DNA of 64,000 bases. Origin: Saposhnikovia divaricata. Lineage: Eukaryota; Streptophyta; Magnoliopsida; Apiales; Apiaceae. The position numbers were made by a program, and so were the translations under genes. Position 1 is the stretch's first letter, and every line of letters begins with the position of its first letter. The stretch is from positions 16,272,001 through 16,336,000 of the forward strand of contig CM071596.1 in the NCBI GenBank assembly GCA_036435485.1. Reading direction: 5' to 3'. This document shows positions 1-9,719 of the stretch, piece after piece. The notes below the pieces were generated by a model. The model did not search any database and was not told the DNA's origin. It saw nothing but the letters and a program-made list of their open reading frames with translations.

Positions 1-559
1 CAAAAGGATTAACAATAGCAATTCAGATGAGAGAGTGTTAGAAAAACCTAGGAATGTCAACAAAGGTTTTGTGTCTAAGTATCAGTAGAAACAGAGACTA
101 GAAAGTATTTCAGAGTCTAGCAAGATCAGAAGAAATAGGAATGGAAAAGAAGGTATTAACAAAGAAAATAATTACAAGAATGTACCTGATGCACCTAGGA
201 AGAAATGCTATAAATGTGGAAATCATAATCATTTGGCCCTAGACTGCAATCAAAAACCTTCTTGGAAAACTGAGTCCAGATTCCCCAAGACTCAGAGAAT
301 TCAATACCAACCACAAGAACCCTGTTATCATTGTGGTAGTTTACTTCATTCCATTTATATGTGTAAGGAATATCATGAACTGTGTTATGACTATTATTCT
401 CTGAAATCTGAAACTCCTAGTCACAAACAGTTTGTGAAATCAAAGTCTAAGGTTGACTCTGCAACAGGTAAATCAAAAGCAAAATTTTCAAAGCCTGTTG
501 GTTCAAAAGTTAGTAAGAAAGGATCCAATCAAAGTTGGGTCCTAAAAAATTCTAACTAG
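1..559 (+). pseudogene. copia gag, C-terminal part, broken (A1)
   Basis: C-terminal end of a copia Gag (capsid/nucleocapsid), which packages the element RNA in cytoplasmic virus-like particles. Two CX2CX4HX4C zinc knuckles are visible: one with CYKCGNHNH around 209-246, the other with CYHCGSLLH around 322-364. Gag ends at TAG 557-559. An in-frame TAG at 86-88 cuts the chain upstream of both knuckles, and the same stop is present in A2 (10188-10190). The N-terminal two thirds, including the UBN2-like capsid region, lie outside the window. The pol frame starts 12 bases after the gag stop in another frame. Confidence 0.85.
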
Positions 560-563
560 CTAC

Positions 564-576
564 TTTTTGTTTGCAG
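564..576 (+). promoter_or_regulatory. candidate 3' splice site at gag/pol boundary (A1)
   Basis: A T-rich tract ending in CAG followed by G (TTTTTGTTTGCAG/G) lies between the gag stop (557-559) and the pol domain. It looks like a plant intron acceptor. Pol has no ATG here, and its frame is closed by TAA at 553-555. The same arrangement is seen in A2, B and E. The donor site is not identified. Confidence 0.45.
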
Positions 577-3500
577 GGCATTGGAAAGAAGCATTCAATT
601 ATCTGGGACAGTGGATGCTCTGGACATATGACTGGAAAGAAGTCCCTGCTTATAAAGTTTGAGAGGAAAGCTGGCCCAGTAATATCCTTTGGAGATGGGA
701 ACAAAGGAGAAACTCTGGGAAATGGCTCAATTATTTTGGGGAATGTCATCATAGAAAATGTAGCACTGGTTGAAGGCTTGAAACACACACTTTTAAGCAT
801 AAGTCAACTGGGTGATAAGGGTTACCAATCAATCTTTGACAGTAAGGGATGCAAAATATTGAATATGAAGAATGGAGACATTGTTCTGACAGGTCAGAGA
901 CATGGTAACATATATGAAGCCAGCTTTAGTGACACATCTAAAGGAACTGTCAGATGTCTTTACAGCAAGGCATCAAATGAGGAAAGCTGGAACTGGCACA
1001 AGAAGCTCTCACATCTTAATTTCAAAAAGTTTAATCAACTTGTTAAGCATCATCTGGTGAGAGGCATACCTCAGGCAAACTATGTGCAAGATGGACTTTG
1101 TGATGCTTGTCAGCTTGGTAAACAAAGAAGAACCACTTTCAAGAGCAAGACAAAAAATTCAATTACTGAACCATTTCACATGCTGCATCTTGATTTATTT
1201 GGTCCAGTAAACATTATGTCAATCAACAAGAAAAGATATACTCTAGTTATAGTGGATGACTACACAAGGTTCACATGGGTATTCTTTCTACACAACAAGG
1301 ATGAAGCTTCTCAGCAAATCATTGAACTTGTCAAGAATATTCAAAATAGCTCTGAGTACAAGGTCAAAGTGCTCAGAAGTGACAATGGTGCAGAATTCAA
1401 GAATTCTACAATGGAGGAGTATTGTGCAGACAGTGGAATTACTCAACAGTTCTCTGCACCTGGAACACCTCAGCAAAATGGTGTAGTAGAAAGAAAGAAC
1501 AGAACTCTCATAGAGGCAGCAAGAACCATGCTTGCAGATGCAAAGCTTCTAACCTATTTCTAGGCAGAAGCTATCAACACTGCATGTTTCACTCAAAACT
1601 GTACCTTGGTAAATGGTCATGATAAGACTCCCTATGAGATGATCAAAGGAAAGAAACCAAGTGTGAAATACTTTCACATCTTTGGGTGCAAATGCTATGT
1701 CCTGAAAGTTCATCCAGAACAACTTGGGAAATTTGAAGCCAAATCGGATGAAGCAATCTTTCTAGGGTATTCAGCATCAGAAGCCTTCAAAGTATACAAT
1801 CTCAGAACTCACATTATTATGGAATCAATTCACGCTGCATTTGATGATAAGAATTTTGGAATTTTGCAAACTGATGAAAGCCATGACAATCTGGAATTTG
1901 AAAATCTTAAATATTCTGAGATTCCCTCCAGCGATGATGAAGGTTCTCCGGAGGAAATCTCTATTGCTTCTCAAAGGAATGCTACTGTTGAGGGGGAGCA
2001 ATTCAATCAAGGAGAACGTAGGACTGGTCAGGATCAGACTGGTCATTCAGAGTCTACTTCATCAGGAACTGATCCTTCAGAGTCTAATGAAGGAAGATCA
2101 GGAACTAGCAGCAGTACTGAATCCATTGATTCTACTGATCAAGGGGGAGCTTTTGAAGGCAGAGAAAGTTCTTCTACAAGAAATAACACTAACTTAGGGG
2201 GAGAGTCTAGGAGGAGCAATCTACCACCTGTTAGAAAATGGACAAGGGATCATACTGAGGATTTGATTATTGGTGATCCAAATAGTGGTGTTCGAACTAG
2301 AAGATCAATTCAAAATGAATGCTTGTACAGTTGTTTTCTCTCAAAGAATGAACCTAAGAAGGTTGAAGAAGCCTTACAGGATCCTGATTGGGTAATAGCA
2401 ATGCAGGAAGAATTGAATGAGTTTGAGAGGAACAAAGTTTGGAAACTGGTACCAAGACCTAAAGATAGATCTATTGTTGGTGCTAAATGGGTTTTCAGAA
2501 ACAAGCTAGATGAATCTGGTATGATTGTAAGAAACAAAGCAAGACTGGTAGCCAAGGGTTATTCTCAAGAAGAAGGAATTGACTATGATGAAACCTTTGC
2601 ACCTGTAGCAAGATTGGAAGCAATCAGAATGTTTCTTACATTTGCAGCTCATTCAAAATTCAAGGTATACCAGATGGATGTAAAGAGTGCTTTTCTAAAT
2701 GGAAAGCTTGATGAGGAAGTATACTTGGAACAACCACCTGGTTTTGTTGATCCAAAGTTTCCAAATCATGTCTACAAACTTGACAAGGCACTCTATGGAC
2801 TGAAGCAGGCACCAAGAGCATGGTATGAGGCTTTGTCTAAATTTCTTCTTAAAAATGGCTTCACAAGAGGTACAATTGACAAAACTCTATTCTTTAGAAA
2901 GATAAAAGGTGATTTGCTTTTAGTTCAAGTTTATTTTGATGATATTATATTTGGTTCTACTAATGAAAAGTTATGTGCTAAGTTTAGCAAGATTATGCAG
3001 TCTAAATATCAGATGAGCATGATGGGTGAACTAAATTACTTTTTAGGCTTGCAAGTCAAACAAACTGAGACTGGTATTTTCACTAATCAGTCAAAGTATA
3101 TCAAAGATCTTTTAAAAAGGTTTGACTTTCAAAATTGTGCAATTGCAAAGACACCCATGGCAACAGCCACTAAGCTAGACCCTGATCCTAAGGGAAAGAG
3201 TGTTGATAACACTAGCTATAGAGGCATGATAGGTTCACTGTTATATTTAACTGCAAGTAGACCAGATATAATGTTCTCTACCTATTTATGTGCTAGATTC
3301 CAAAGTGATCCTAAGGAATCTCATTTAATTGCTGTGAAGAGAATTTTTAGATATCTCAAGGGAACTCCAAATCTTGGTTTGTGGTATCCAAGAGAATCTG
3401 ATTTCTCCCTAATTGGATATTCAGACTCTGATTATGCAGGGTGTAAAATAGATAGGAAAATCACTACAGGTACATGTCAATTCTTGGGAAACAGATTGAT

Positions 3501-3872
3501 TTCTTGGCAAGCAAGAAGCAACAATCAGTTTCAACCTCAACTGTAGAGGCTGAATACATTGCAGCAGGCAGTTGTTGTGCTCAACTCCTTTGGATAAGAA
3601 ATCAGTTGATGGATTATGGTATGACACTTAGTAATATTCCTATGTTTTGTGATAATACTAGTGCTATCAAAATTGCAGAAAATCCAGTTCAACACTCAAG
3701 GACTAAGCTCATTGATGTCAGGTATCATTTTATTAGAGAACATATTGAAAATGGTACTCTGGAACTTAATTTTGTTCCTACTGACAAACAGCTTGCAGAT
3801 ATTCTAACTAAACCACTTGATGAGGCCACATTCATTAGATTGGTTAGTGAGTTAGGAATGTTAAATTTTTAG
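571..3872 (+). pseudogene. copia pol (PR-IN-RT-RH), broken (A1)
   Basis: Encodes the copia polyprotein enzymes in the order protease, integrase, reverse transcriptase, RNase H. Protease DSGCSGHMTG is near 607-636. The integrase HHCC zinc finger (HKKLSHLNF...CDACQLGK) is near 1000-1125. The integrase core has LDLFGPV, SDNGAEF and the APGTPQQNGVVERKNR box near 1190-1505. RT follows, with QMDVKSAFLNG near 2670 and FGSTN near 2950, and RNase H with YSDSDYAGCK near 3420. Lesions: TGG-to-TAG at 1561-1563 (shared with A2), a one-G deletion near 3505 that shifts the rest of RNase H into another frame (ends TAG 3872), and YFDD instead of YVDD at the RT active site (about 2932-2943). There is no ATG at the start; the frame opens next to a splice-acceptor-like TTTTTGTTTGCAG at 564-576. 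Confidence 0.92.
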
Positions 3873-4463
3873 ATCTTTAACATCTGCACAAGTAGCAAGG
3901 TATGTTGTTTCAGCTTATAGACTTGATATTTTATCAGGATCTATACTTGATGGTTAAATGCTTAAGCTGTAACACTTTACTTTGATAAATTACAGTATGA
4001 TAGACTTGTTAATAAACATCAGGATTGCTATCAGTATGCTGACGTCATCAGTATTGAAATCAGGATTGTATCGTTGGTATCAGGATTATGAAATTTGTGA
4101 GTCTTACTGTTTCAAATTCTGAAGTTCATGTTATCTAGTGGTTTAATTCTGAGTTTTGTTAAGTCTATGTTAGCAAGTGTTATTACATGCATACTGATAA
4201 TTTATGTCATTATTCATGTGAGTCAATAAACAACGATAAACAAGTAGATATTAAGGAAATTTGTATTTTCATTAATCAAAATCATTACATACATGAAAAT
4301 GAAATACAATTCTTCTTTTGTCTAACTACTACTGATGATTCTATTCTTGTCTAAAGTTGTTGCTACTTCAATTCTCAACGATCTACTTCAGGACAAGAAG
4401 CATCTCAAGATTGTATTCCTTGTCTGGGCGACTTGAATGAGAGCAGCTGACTCATCTTCATGC
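3873..4463 (+). other. copia A1 3' noncoding region rich in TCAGGAT
   Basis: About 590 bases between pol and the antisense ORF. No sense ORF is seen. The heptamer TCAGGAT occurs at 3934-3940, 4019-4025, 4060-4066 and 4080-4086, with further CATCAG/ATCAGTAT relatives between them. The matching region in A2 is 5811-6401. Confidence 0.6.
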
Positions 4464-4754
4464 TTATTGAAGAAGATGAATAGCATCTCCATCAAGATCA
4501 ACCTCAGACTCTTCACCAAATTCTTCATCCTCAAGGTGTGAAGAGATTAGAGGAGGATTGTATCCAACTGGTAGATGTTTTAGAGGAGATTCGTGGAAAT
4601 CATCTGGGTTAAGATTAACCATATCTGACTTGATGAGAAAATTCATCTCTTCTAAGAGATAGTTCACTTGCTCCTGATCATCAAGAGTAAAGAACTTCTT
4701 AGTGGTAATGAACCAAAAGTTAGGGTTCATATGGAGATTTAGGTTGAAAGCCAT
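4464..4754 (-). CDS. antisense accessory ORF of copia family A, copy in A1 (unknown function)
   Basis: A 96-codon ORF (starts MAFNLNLHMNP, ends DAIHLLQ) on the strand opposite to pol, downstream of pol. I recognise no family. It is acidic at the C-terminus (LEDEEFGEESEVDLDGD), has no evident membrane segment, and a short hydrophobic/aromatic N-terminal part (NFWFITTKKFFTLDDQEQ). The start at 4754 is preferred over the more upstream in-frame ATG at 4871 because a TATA box (TATAAAAG, 4810-4817) and a pyrimidine-rich leader lie between the two. The A2 copy differs at six bases within this ORF, five of them replacements, and neither copy has a stop. This shows conservation of the open frame in two copies but no sign of purifying selection. 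It may be a captured host fragment or an element-encoded accessory protein. Confidence 0.55.
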   Translation of the reverse strand: MAFNLNLHMNPNFWFITTKKFFTLDDQEQVNYLLEEMNFLIKSDMVNLNPDDFHESPLKHLPVGYNPPLISSHLEDEEFGEESEVDLDGDAIHLLQ

Positions 4755-4809
4755 GATGGAAAGAGAAAAGAATGAAAAGGGTTTGGAGAATGGCATAAGA
4801 CGTCGGTCT

Positions 4810-4817
4810 CTTTTATA
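4810..4817 (-). promoter_or_regulatory. TATA box of antisense ORF (A1)
   Basis: TATAAAAG on the minus strand, 56 bases before the MAFN start, followed by a C/T-rich leader like a plant Y patch. The same motif at the same spacing occurs in A2 (5457-5464). Confidence 0.5.
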
Positions 4818-5035
4818 GAAAGACATGGAAAGCTGAACAGTCATTTGAGAGATATCAATGCATTTAGTCATAATTATGTGTGACTATATTTCTTGTATTT
4901 TCAAGAAATATTGAATGAATTTAACCAATTGATTTTGTTCAGATTTTATTTAATTCTTTTATAGGTAAAAGAAAATGCCATGTGGAAACTTCATTTAGAG
5001 TCTGGAATCAGGATGATATTGATCAGGAATACAAG

Positions 5036-5238
5036 TGTGTTCACGTCAGGATTAGTAATTCTTTTTATTCAGAAATCACATTGAATCGTGTGATTATCCT
5101 GATGAGAAGATCACATCAGGAAAAGGAAGCTGATCAGTATTGATTTTTATCTTGATTTTACCTTGACTTATTTACTTGAAATTATTTTTGGATTTTATTT
5201 TCCAAAAAGTCGTGGGCAACTGCATTTTTCAGGGACTT
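5036..5238. other. palindrome spacer
   Basis: 203 bases not shared by the two arms. It contains TCAGGAT at 5046-5052 and other ATCAG-type words, so part of it is probably further 3' region of one A copy. No LTR end (TG...CA with polypurine tract) is visible in it. Confidence 0.6.
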
Positions 5239-5456
5239 CTTGTATTCCTGATCAATATCATCCTGATTCCAGACTCTAAATGAAGTTTCCACATGGCATT
5301 TTCTTTTACCTATAAAAGAATTAAATAAAATATGAACAAAATTAATTTGTTAAATTCATTCAAAATTTCTTGAAAATATAAGAAATATAGTCGTACATAA
5401 TTATGATTGTCTGCATTGATATCTCCCAAATGACTGTTCAGCTTTCCATGTCTTTC

Positions 5457-5464
5457 TATAAAAG
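5457..5464 (+). promoter_or_regulatory. TATA box of antisense ORF (A2)
   Basis: TATAAAAG 56 bases before the ATG at 5520, followed by a pyrimidine-rich stretch (5492-5519) typical of plant core promoters. Confidence 0.5.
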
Positions 5465-5519
5465 AGACCGACGTCTTATGCCATTCTCCAAACCCTTTTC
5501 ATTCTTTTCTCTTTCCATC

Positions 5520-5810
5520 ATGGCTTTCAACCCAAATCTCCATATGAACCCTAACTTTTGGTTCATTACCACTGAGAAGTTCTTTACTCTTGATGATCAG
5601 GAGCAAGTGAACTATCTCTTAGGAGAGATGACTTTTCTCATCAAGTCAGATATGGTTAATCTTAACCCAGATGATTTCCACGAATCTCCTCTAAAACATC
5701 TACCAGTTGGATACAATCCTCCTCTAATCTCTTCACACCTTGAGGATGAAGAATTTGGTGAAGAGCCTGAGGTTGATCTTGACGGAGATGCTATTCATCT
5801 TCTTCAATAA
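5520..5810 (+). CDS. antisense accessory ORF of copia family A, copy in A2 (unknown function)
   Basis: 96 codons, opposite in strand to A2 pol. It begins MAFNPNLHMNP and ends with an acidic tail (LEDEEFGEEPEVDLDGDAIHLLQ). It is fully open although A2 pol carries several stops. No known domain is recognised. The upstream TATA box (5457-5464) and C/T-rich leader suggest its own transcript. A longer frame from ATG 5403 exists, but that ATG lies upstream of the TATA box. The ORF is followed by an AT-rich stretch. Antisense extra ORFs are known from plant Tat-type gypsy elements; I know of no standard copia counterpart. The function is unknown. Confidence 0.55.
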   Translation: MAFNPNLHMNPNFWFITTEKFFTLDDQEQVNYLLGEMTFLIKSDMVNLNPDDFHESPLKHLPVGYNPPLISSHLEDEEFGEEPEVDLDGDAIHLLQ

Positions 5811-6401
5811 GCATGAAGATGAGTCAGCTGCTCTCATTCAAGTCGCCCAGACAAGGAATCCAATCTTGAGATGCTCCTTGTCCTGAAGTAGATCGTTGAG
5901 AGTTGAAGTAGCAACAACTTTAGAAAAGAATAGAATCATCAGTAGTAGTTAGACAAAAGAAGAATTGTATTTCATTTTCATGTATGTAATGCTTCTGATT
6001 AATGAAAATACAAGTTTCCTTAATATCTACTTGTCTATCGTTGTTTATTGACTCGCATGAATAATGACATAAATTATCAGTATGCATGTAATAACACTTG
6101 CTAACATAGACTTAACAAAACTCAGAATTAAACCACTAGATAACATGAACTTCAGAATTTGAAACAGTAAGACTCACAAATTTCATAATCCTGATACTGA
6201 AGATACAATCCTGATGTCAATACTGATGACATCAGCATACTGATAGCAATCCTGATGTTTATTAACAAGTCTATCATACTGTAATTTATCAAAGTAAAGT
6301 GTTACAGCTTAAGCATTTAACCATCAAGTATAGATCCTGACAAAATATCAAGTCTATAAGCTGAAACAACATACCTTGCTACTTGTGCAGATGTTAAAGA
6401 T
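5811..6401 (-). other. copia A2 3' noncoding region
   Basis: Counterpart of 3873-4463 in A1, rich in ATCCTGAT on the plus strand (TCAGGAT in element sense). No ORF of its own is supported. Confidence 0.6.
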
Positions 6402-9400
6402 CTAAAAATTTAACATTCCTAACTCACTAGCCAATCTAATGAATGTGGCCTCATCAAGTGGTTTAGTTAGAATATCTGCAAGCTGTTTGTCAGTAGGAAC
6501 AAAATTAAGTTCCACAGTACCATCTTCAATATGTTCTCTAATAAAATGAGACATGACATCAATGTGCTTAGTCCTTGAGTGTTGAGCTGGATTTTCTGCA
6601 ATTTTGATAGCACTAGTATTATCACAAAACATAGGAATATTACTAAGTGTCATACCATAATCCATTAACTGATTTCTTATCCAAAGGAGTTGAGCACAAC
6701 AACTGCCTGCTGCAATGTATTCAGCCTCTGCAGTTGAGGTTGAAACTGATTGCTGCTTCTTGCTTGCCCAAGAAATCAATCTGTTTCCCAAGAATTGACA
6801 TGTACCTGTAGTGCTTTTCCTGTCTATTTTACACCCTGCATAATCAGAGTCTGAATAGCCAATTAGGGAGGAATCAGATTCTCTTGGATACCATAATCCA
6901 AGATTTGGAGTTCCCTTGAGATATCTAAAAATTCTCTTCACAGCAATTAAATGAGATTCCTTAGGATCACTTTGGAATCTAGCACATAAACAGGTAGAGA
7001 ACATTATATTTGGTCTACTTGCAGTTAAATATAACAGTGAACCTATCATGCCTCTATAGCTAATGTTATCAACACTCTTTCCCTTAGGATCAGGGTCTAG
7101 CTTAGTGGCTGTTGCCATGGGTGTCTTTGCAATTGCACAATTTTGAAAGTCAAACCTTTTTAAAAGATCTTTGATATACTTTGACTGATTAGTGAAAATA
7201 CCAATCTCAGTTTGTTTGACTTGCAAGCCTAAAAAGTAATTTAGTTCACCCATCATGCTCATCTGATATTTAGACTGCATAAGCTTGCTAAACTTAGCGC
7301 ATAACTTTTCATTAGTAGAACCAAATATAATATCATCAACATAAACTTGAACTAAAAGAAAATCACCTTTTATCTTTCTAAAGAATAGAGTTTTGTCAAT
7401 TGTACCTCTTGTGAAGCAATTTTCAAGAAGAAATTTAGACAAAGCCTCATACCATGCTCTTGGTGCCTGCTTCAGTCCATAGAGTGCCTTGTCAAGTTTG
7501 TAGACATGATTTGGAAACTTTGGATCAACAAAACCAGGTGGTTGTTCCATGTATACTTCCTCATCAAGCTTTCCATTTAGAAAAGCACTCTTTACATTCA
7601 TCTGGTATACCTTGAATTTTGAATGAGCTGCAAATGCAAGAAACATTCTGATTGCTTCCAATCTTGCTACAGGTGCAAAGGTTTCATCATAGTCAATTCA
7701 TTCTTCCTGAGAATAACCCTTGGCTACCAGTCTTGCTTTGTTTCTTACAATCATACCAGATTCACCTAGCTTGTTTCTGAAAACCCATTTAGCACCAACA
7801 ATAGATCTATCTTTAGGTCTTGGTACCAGTTTCCAAACTTTGTTCCTCTCAAACTCATTCAATTCTTCCTGCATTTCTATTACCCAATCAGGATCCTGTA
7901 AGGCTTCTTCAACCTTCTTAGGTTCATTCTTTGAGAGAAAACAACTGTACAAGCATTCATTTTGAATTGATCTTCTAGTTCGAACACCACTATTTGGATC
8001 ACCAATAATCAAATCCTCAGTATGATCCCTTGTCCATTTTCTAACAGGTGGTAGATTGCTCCTGCTAGACTCTCCCCCTAAGTTAGTGGTATTTCTTGTA
8101 GAAGAACTTTCTCTGCCTTCAAAAGCTCCCCCTTGATCAGTAGAATCAATGGATTCAGTACTGCTGCTAGTTCCTGATCTTCCTTTATTAGACTCTGAAG
8201 GATCAGTTCCTGATGAAGTAGACTCTGACTGACCAGTCTAATCCTGACCAGTCCTATGTTCTCCTTGATTGAATTGCTCCCCCTCAACAGTAGCATTCCT
8301 TTGAGAAGCAATATAGATTTCCTCTGGAGAACCTTCATCATCGCTGGAGGGAATCTCAGAATATTTAAGATTTTCAAATTCCAGATTGTCATGGCTTTCA
8401 TCAGTTTGCAAAATTCCAAACTTCTAATCATCAAATGCAGCGTGAATTGATTCCATAATAATGTGAGTTCTGAGATTGTATACTTTGAAGGCTTCTGATG
8501 CTGAATACCCTAGAAAGATTGCTTCATCCGATTTGGCTTCAAATTTCCCAAGTTGTTCTGGATGAACTTTCACGACATAGCATTTGCACCCAAAGATGTG
8601 AAAGTATTTCACACTTGGTTTCTTTCCTTTGATCATCTCATAGGGAGTCTTATCATGACCATTTACCAAGGTACAGTTTTGAGTGAAACATGCAGTGTTG
8701 ATAGCTTCTGCCTAGAAATAGGTTAGAAGCTTTGCATCTGCAAGCATGGTTCTTGCTGCCTCTATGAGAGTTCTGTTCTTTCTTTCTACTACACCATTTT
8801 GCTGAGGTGTTCCAGGTGCAGAGAACTGTTGAGTAATTCCACTGTCTGCACAATACTCCTCCATTGTAGAATTCTTGAATTTTGCACCATTGTCACTTCT
8901 GAGCACTTTGACCTTGTACTCAGAGCTATTTTGAATATTCTTGACAAGTTCAATGATTTGCTGAGAAGCTTCATCCTTGTTGTGCAGAAAGAATACCCAT
9001 GTGAACCTTGTGTAGTCATCCACTATAACTAGAGTATATCTTTTCTTGTTGATTGACATAATGTTTACTGGACCAAATAAATCAAGATGCAGCATGTGAA
9101 ATGGTTTAGTAATTGAATTTTTTGTCTTGCTCTTGAAAGTGGTTTTTCTTTGTTTACCAAGCTAACAAGCATCACAAAGTCCATCTTGCACATAGTTTGC
9201 CTGAGGTATGCCTCTCACCAGATGATTCTTAACAAGTTGATTAAACTTTTTGAAATTAAGATGTGAGAGCTTCTTGTGCCAGTTCCAGCTTTCCTCATTT
9301 GATGTCTTGCTGTAAAGACATCTGACAGTTCCTTTAGATGTGTCATTCAAGCTGGCTTCATATATGTTACCATGTCTCTGACCAGTCAGAACAATGTCTC

Positions 9401-9704
9401 CATTCTTCATATTCAAGATTTTGCATCCCTTACTGTCAAAGATTGATTGGTAACCCTTATCACCCAGTTGACTTATGTTTAAAAGTGTGTGTTTCAAGCC
9501 TTCAACCAGTGCTACATTTTCTATGTTGACATTCCCCAAAATAATTGAGCCATTTCCCAGAGTTTCTCCTTTGTTCCCATCTCCAAAGGATATTACTGGG
9601 CCAGCTTTCCTCTCAAACTTTGTAAGCAGGGACTTCTTTCCAGTCATATGTCCAGAGCATCCACTGTCCAAGATAATTGAATGCTTCTTTCCAATGCCCT
9701 GCAA
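6402..9704 (-). pseudogene. copia pol (PR-IN-RT-RH), broken (A2)
   Basis: Same domain order as A1 pol: protease (DSGCSGHMTG near 9670), integrase HHCC and DDE core (about 9260-8715), RT with an intact YVDDIIFGST near 7310-7340, and RNase H ending at 6402. Stops: CAG-to-TAG at 9162-9164, TAG at the codon shared with A1 near 8712-8714, AAG-to-TAG at 8424-8426, CAG-to-TAG near 8236, GGA-to-TGA at 7698-7700. From 7661 to 6402 the RT/RNase H part is one open frame of 419 codons. Because of an extra A in the run just before the gag stop, the gag end and pol share a reading frame in this copy, unlike A1. Confidence 0.92.
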
Positions 9705-9711
9705 ACAAAAA
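9699..9711 (-). promoter_or_regulatory. candidate 3' splice site at gag/pol boundary (A2)
   Basis: On the minus strand, TTTTTGTTTGCAG followed by GGC, directly after the gag stop (9722-9720), identical in position to the A1 site. Confidence 0.45.
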
Positions 9712-9719
9712 GTACCTAG

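Larger units (their letters stand above)
1..5035 (+). mobile_element. SIRE-like Ty1/copia element A1 (5'-truncated by window edge), left arm of palindrome
   Basis: Internal part of a copia retrotransposon: end of gag, pol in the order protease-integrase-RT-RNase H, then about 1.2 kb of 3' region with an antisense ORF. The sequence matches the reverse complement of 5239-10275 (element A2) at roughly 97-98% by eye over its whole length. The 5' LTR and most of gag lie left of the window. No 3' LTR is found before the match ends at 5035. The copy is defective: stops at 86-88 and 1561-1563 and a frameshift near 3505. The lineage call (SIRE/Maximus-like) rests on gag and pol style and the long post-pol region, and is an inference. 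Confidence 0.88.

Noticed and set aside
543..556. Run of A before the gag stop as a -1 frameshift site
   Set aside because: The pol frame is closed by TAA at 553-555, so slippage in the A run could not enter pol. E and B have no overlap at all.
1256..1622. Overlapping ORFs in other frames of copia integrase (also mirrored at 8653-9032)
   Set aside because: They are frame shadows of the conserved integrase coding sequence.
5036..5238. Palindrome spacer as a pair of 3' LTRs
   Set aside because: No TG...CA ends, no polypurine tract next to it and no match to the A2 5' LTR apart from the family word.
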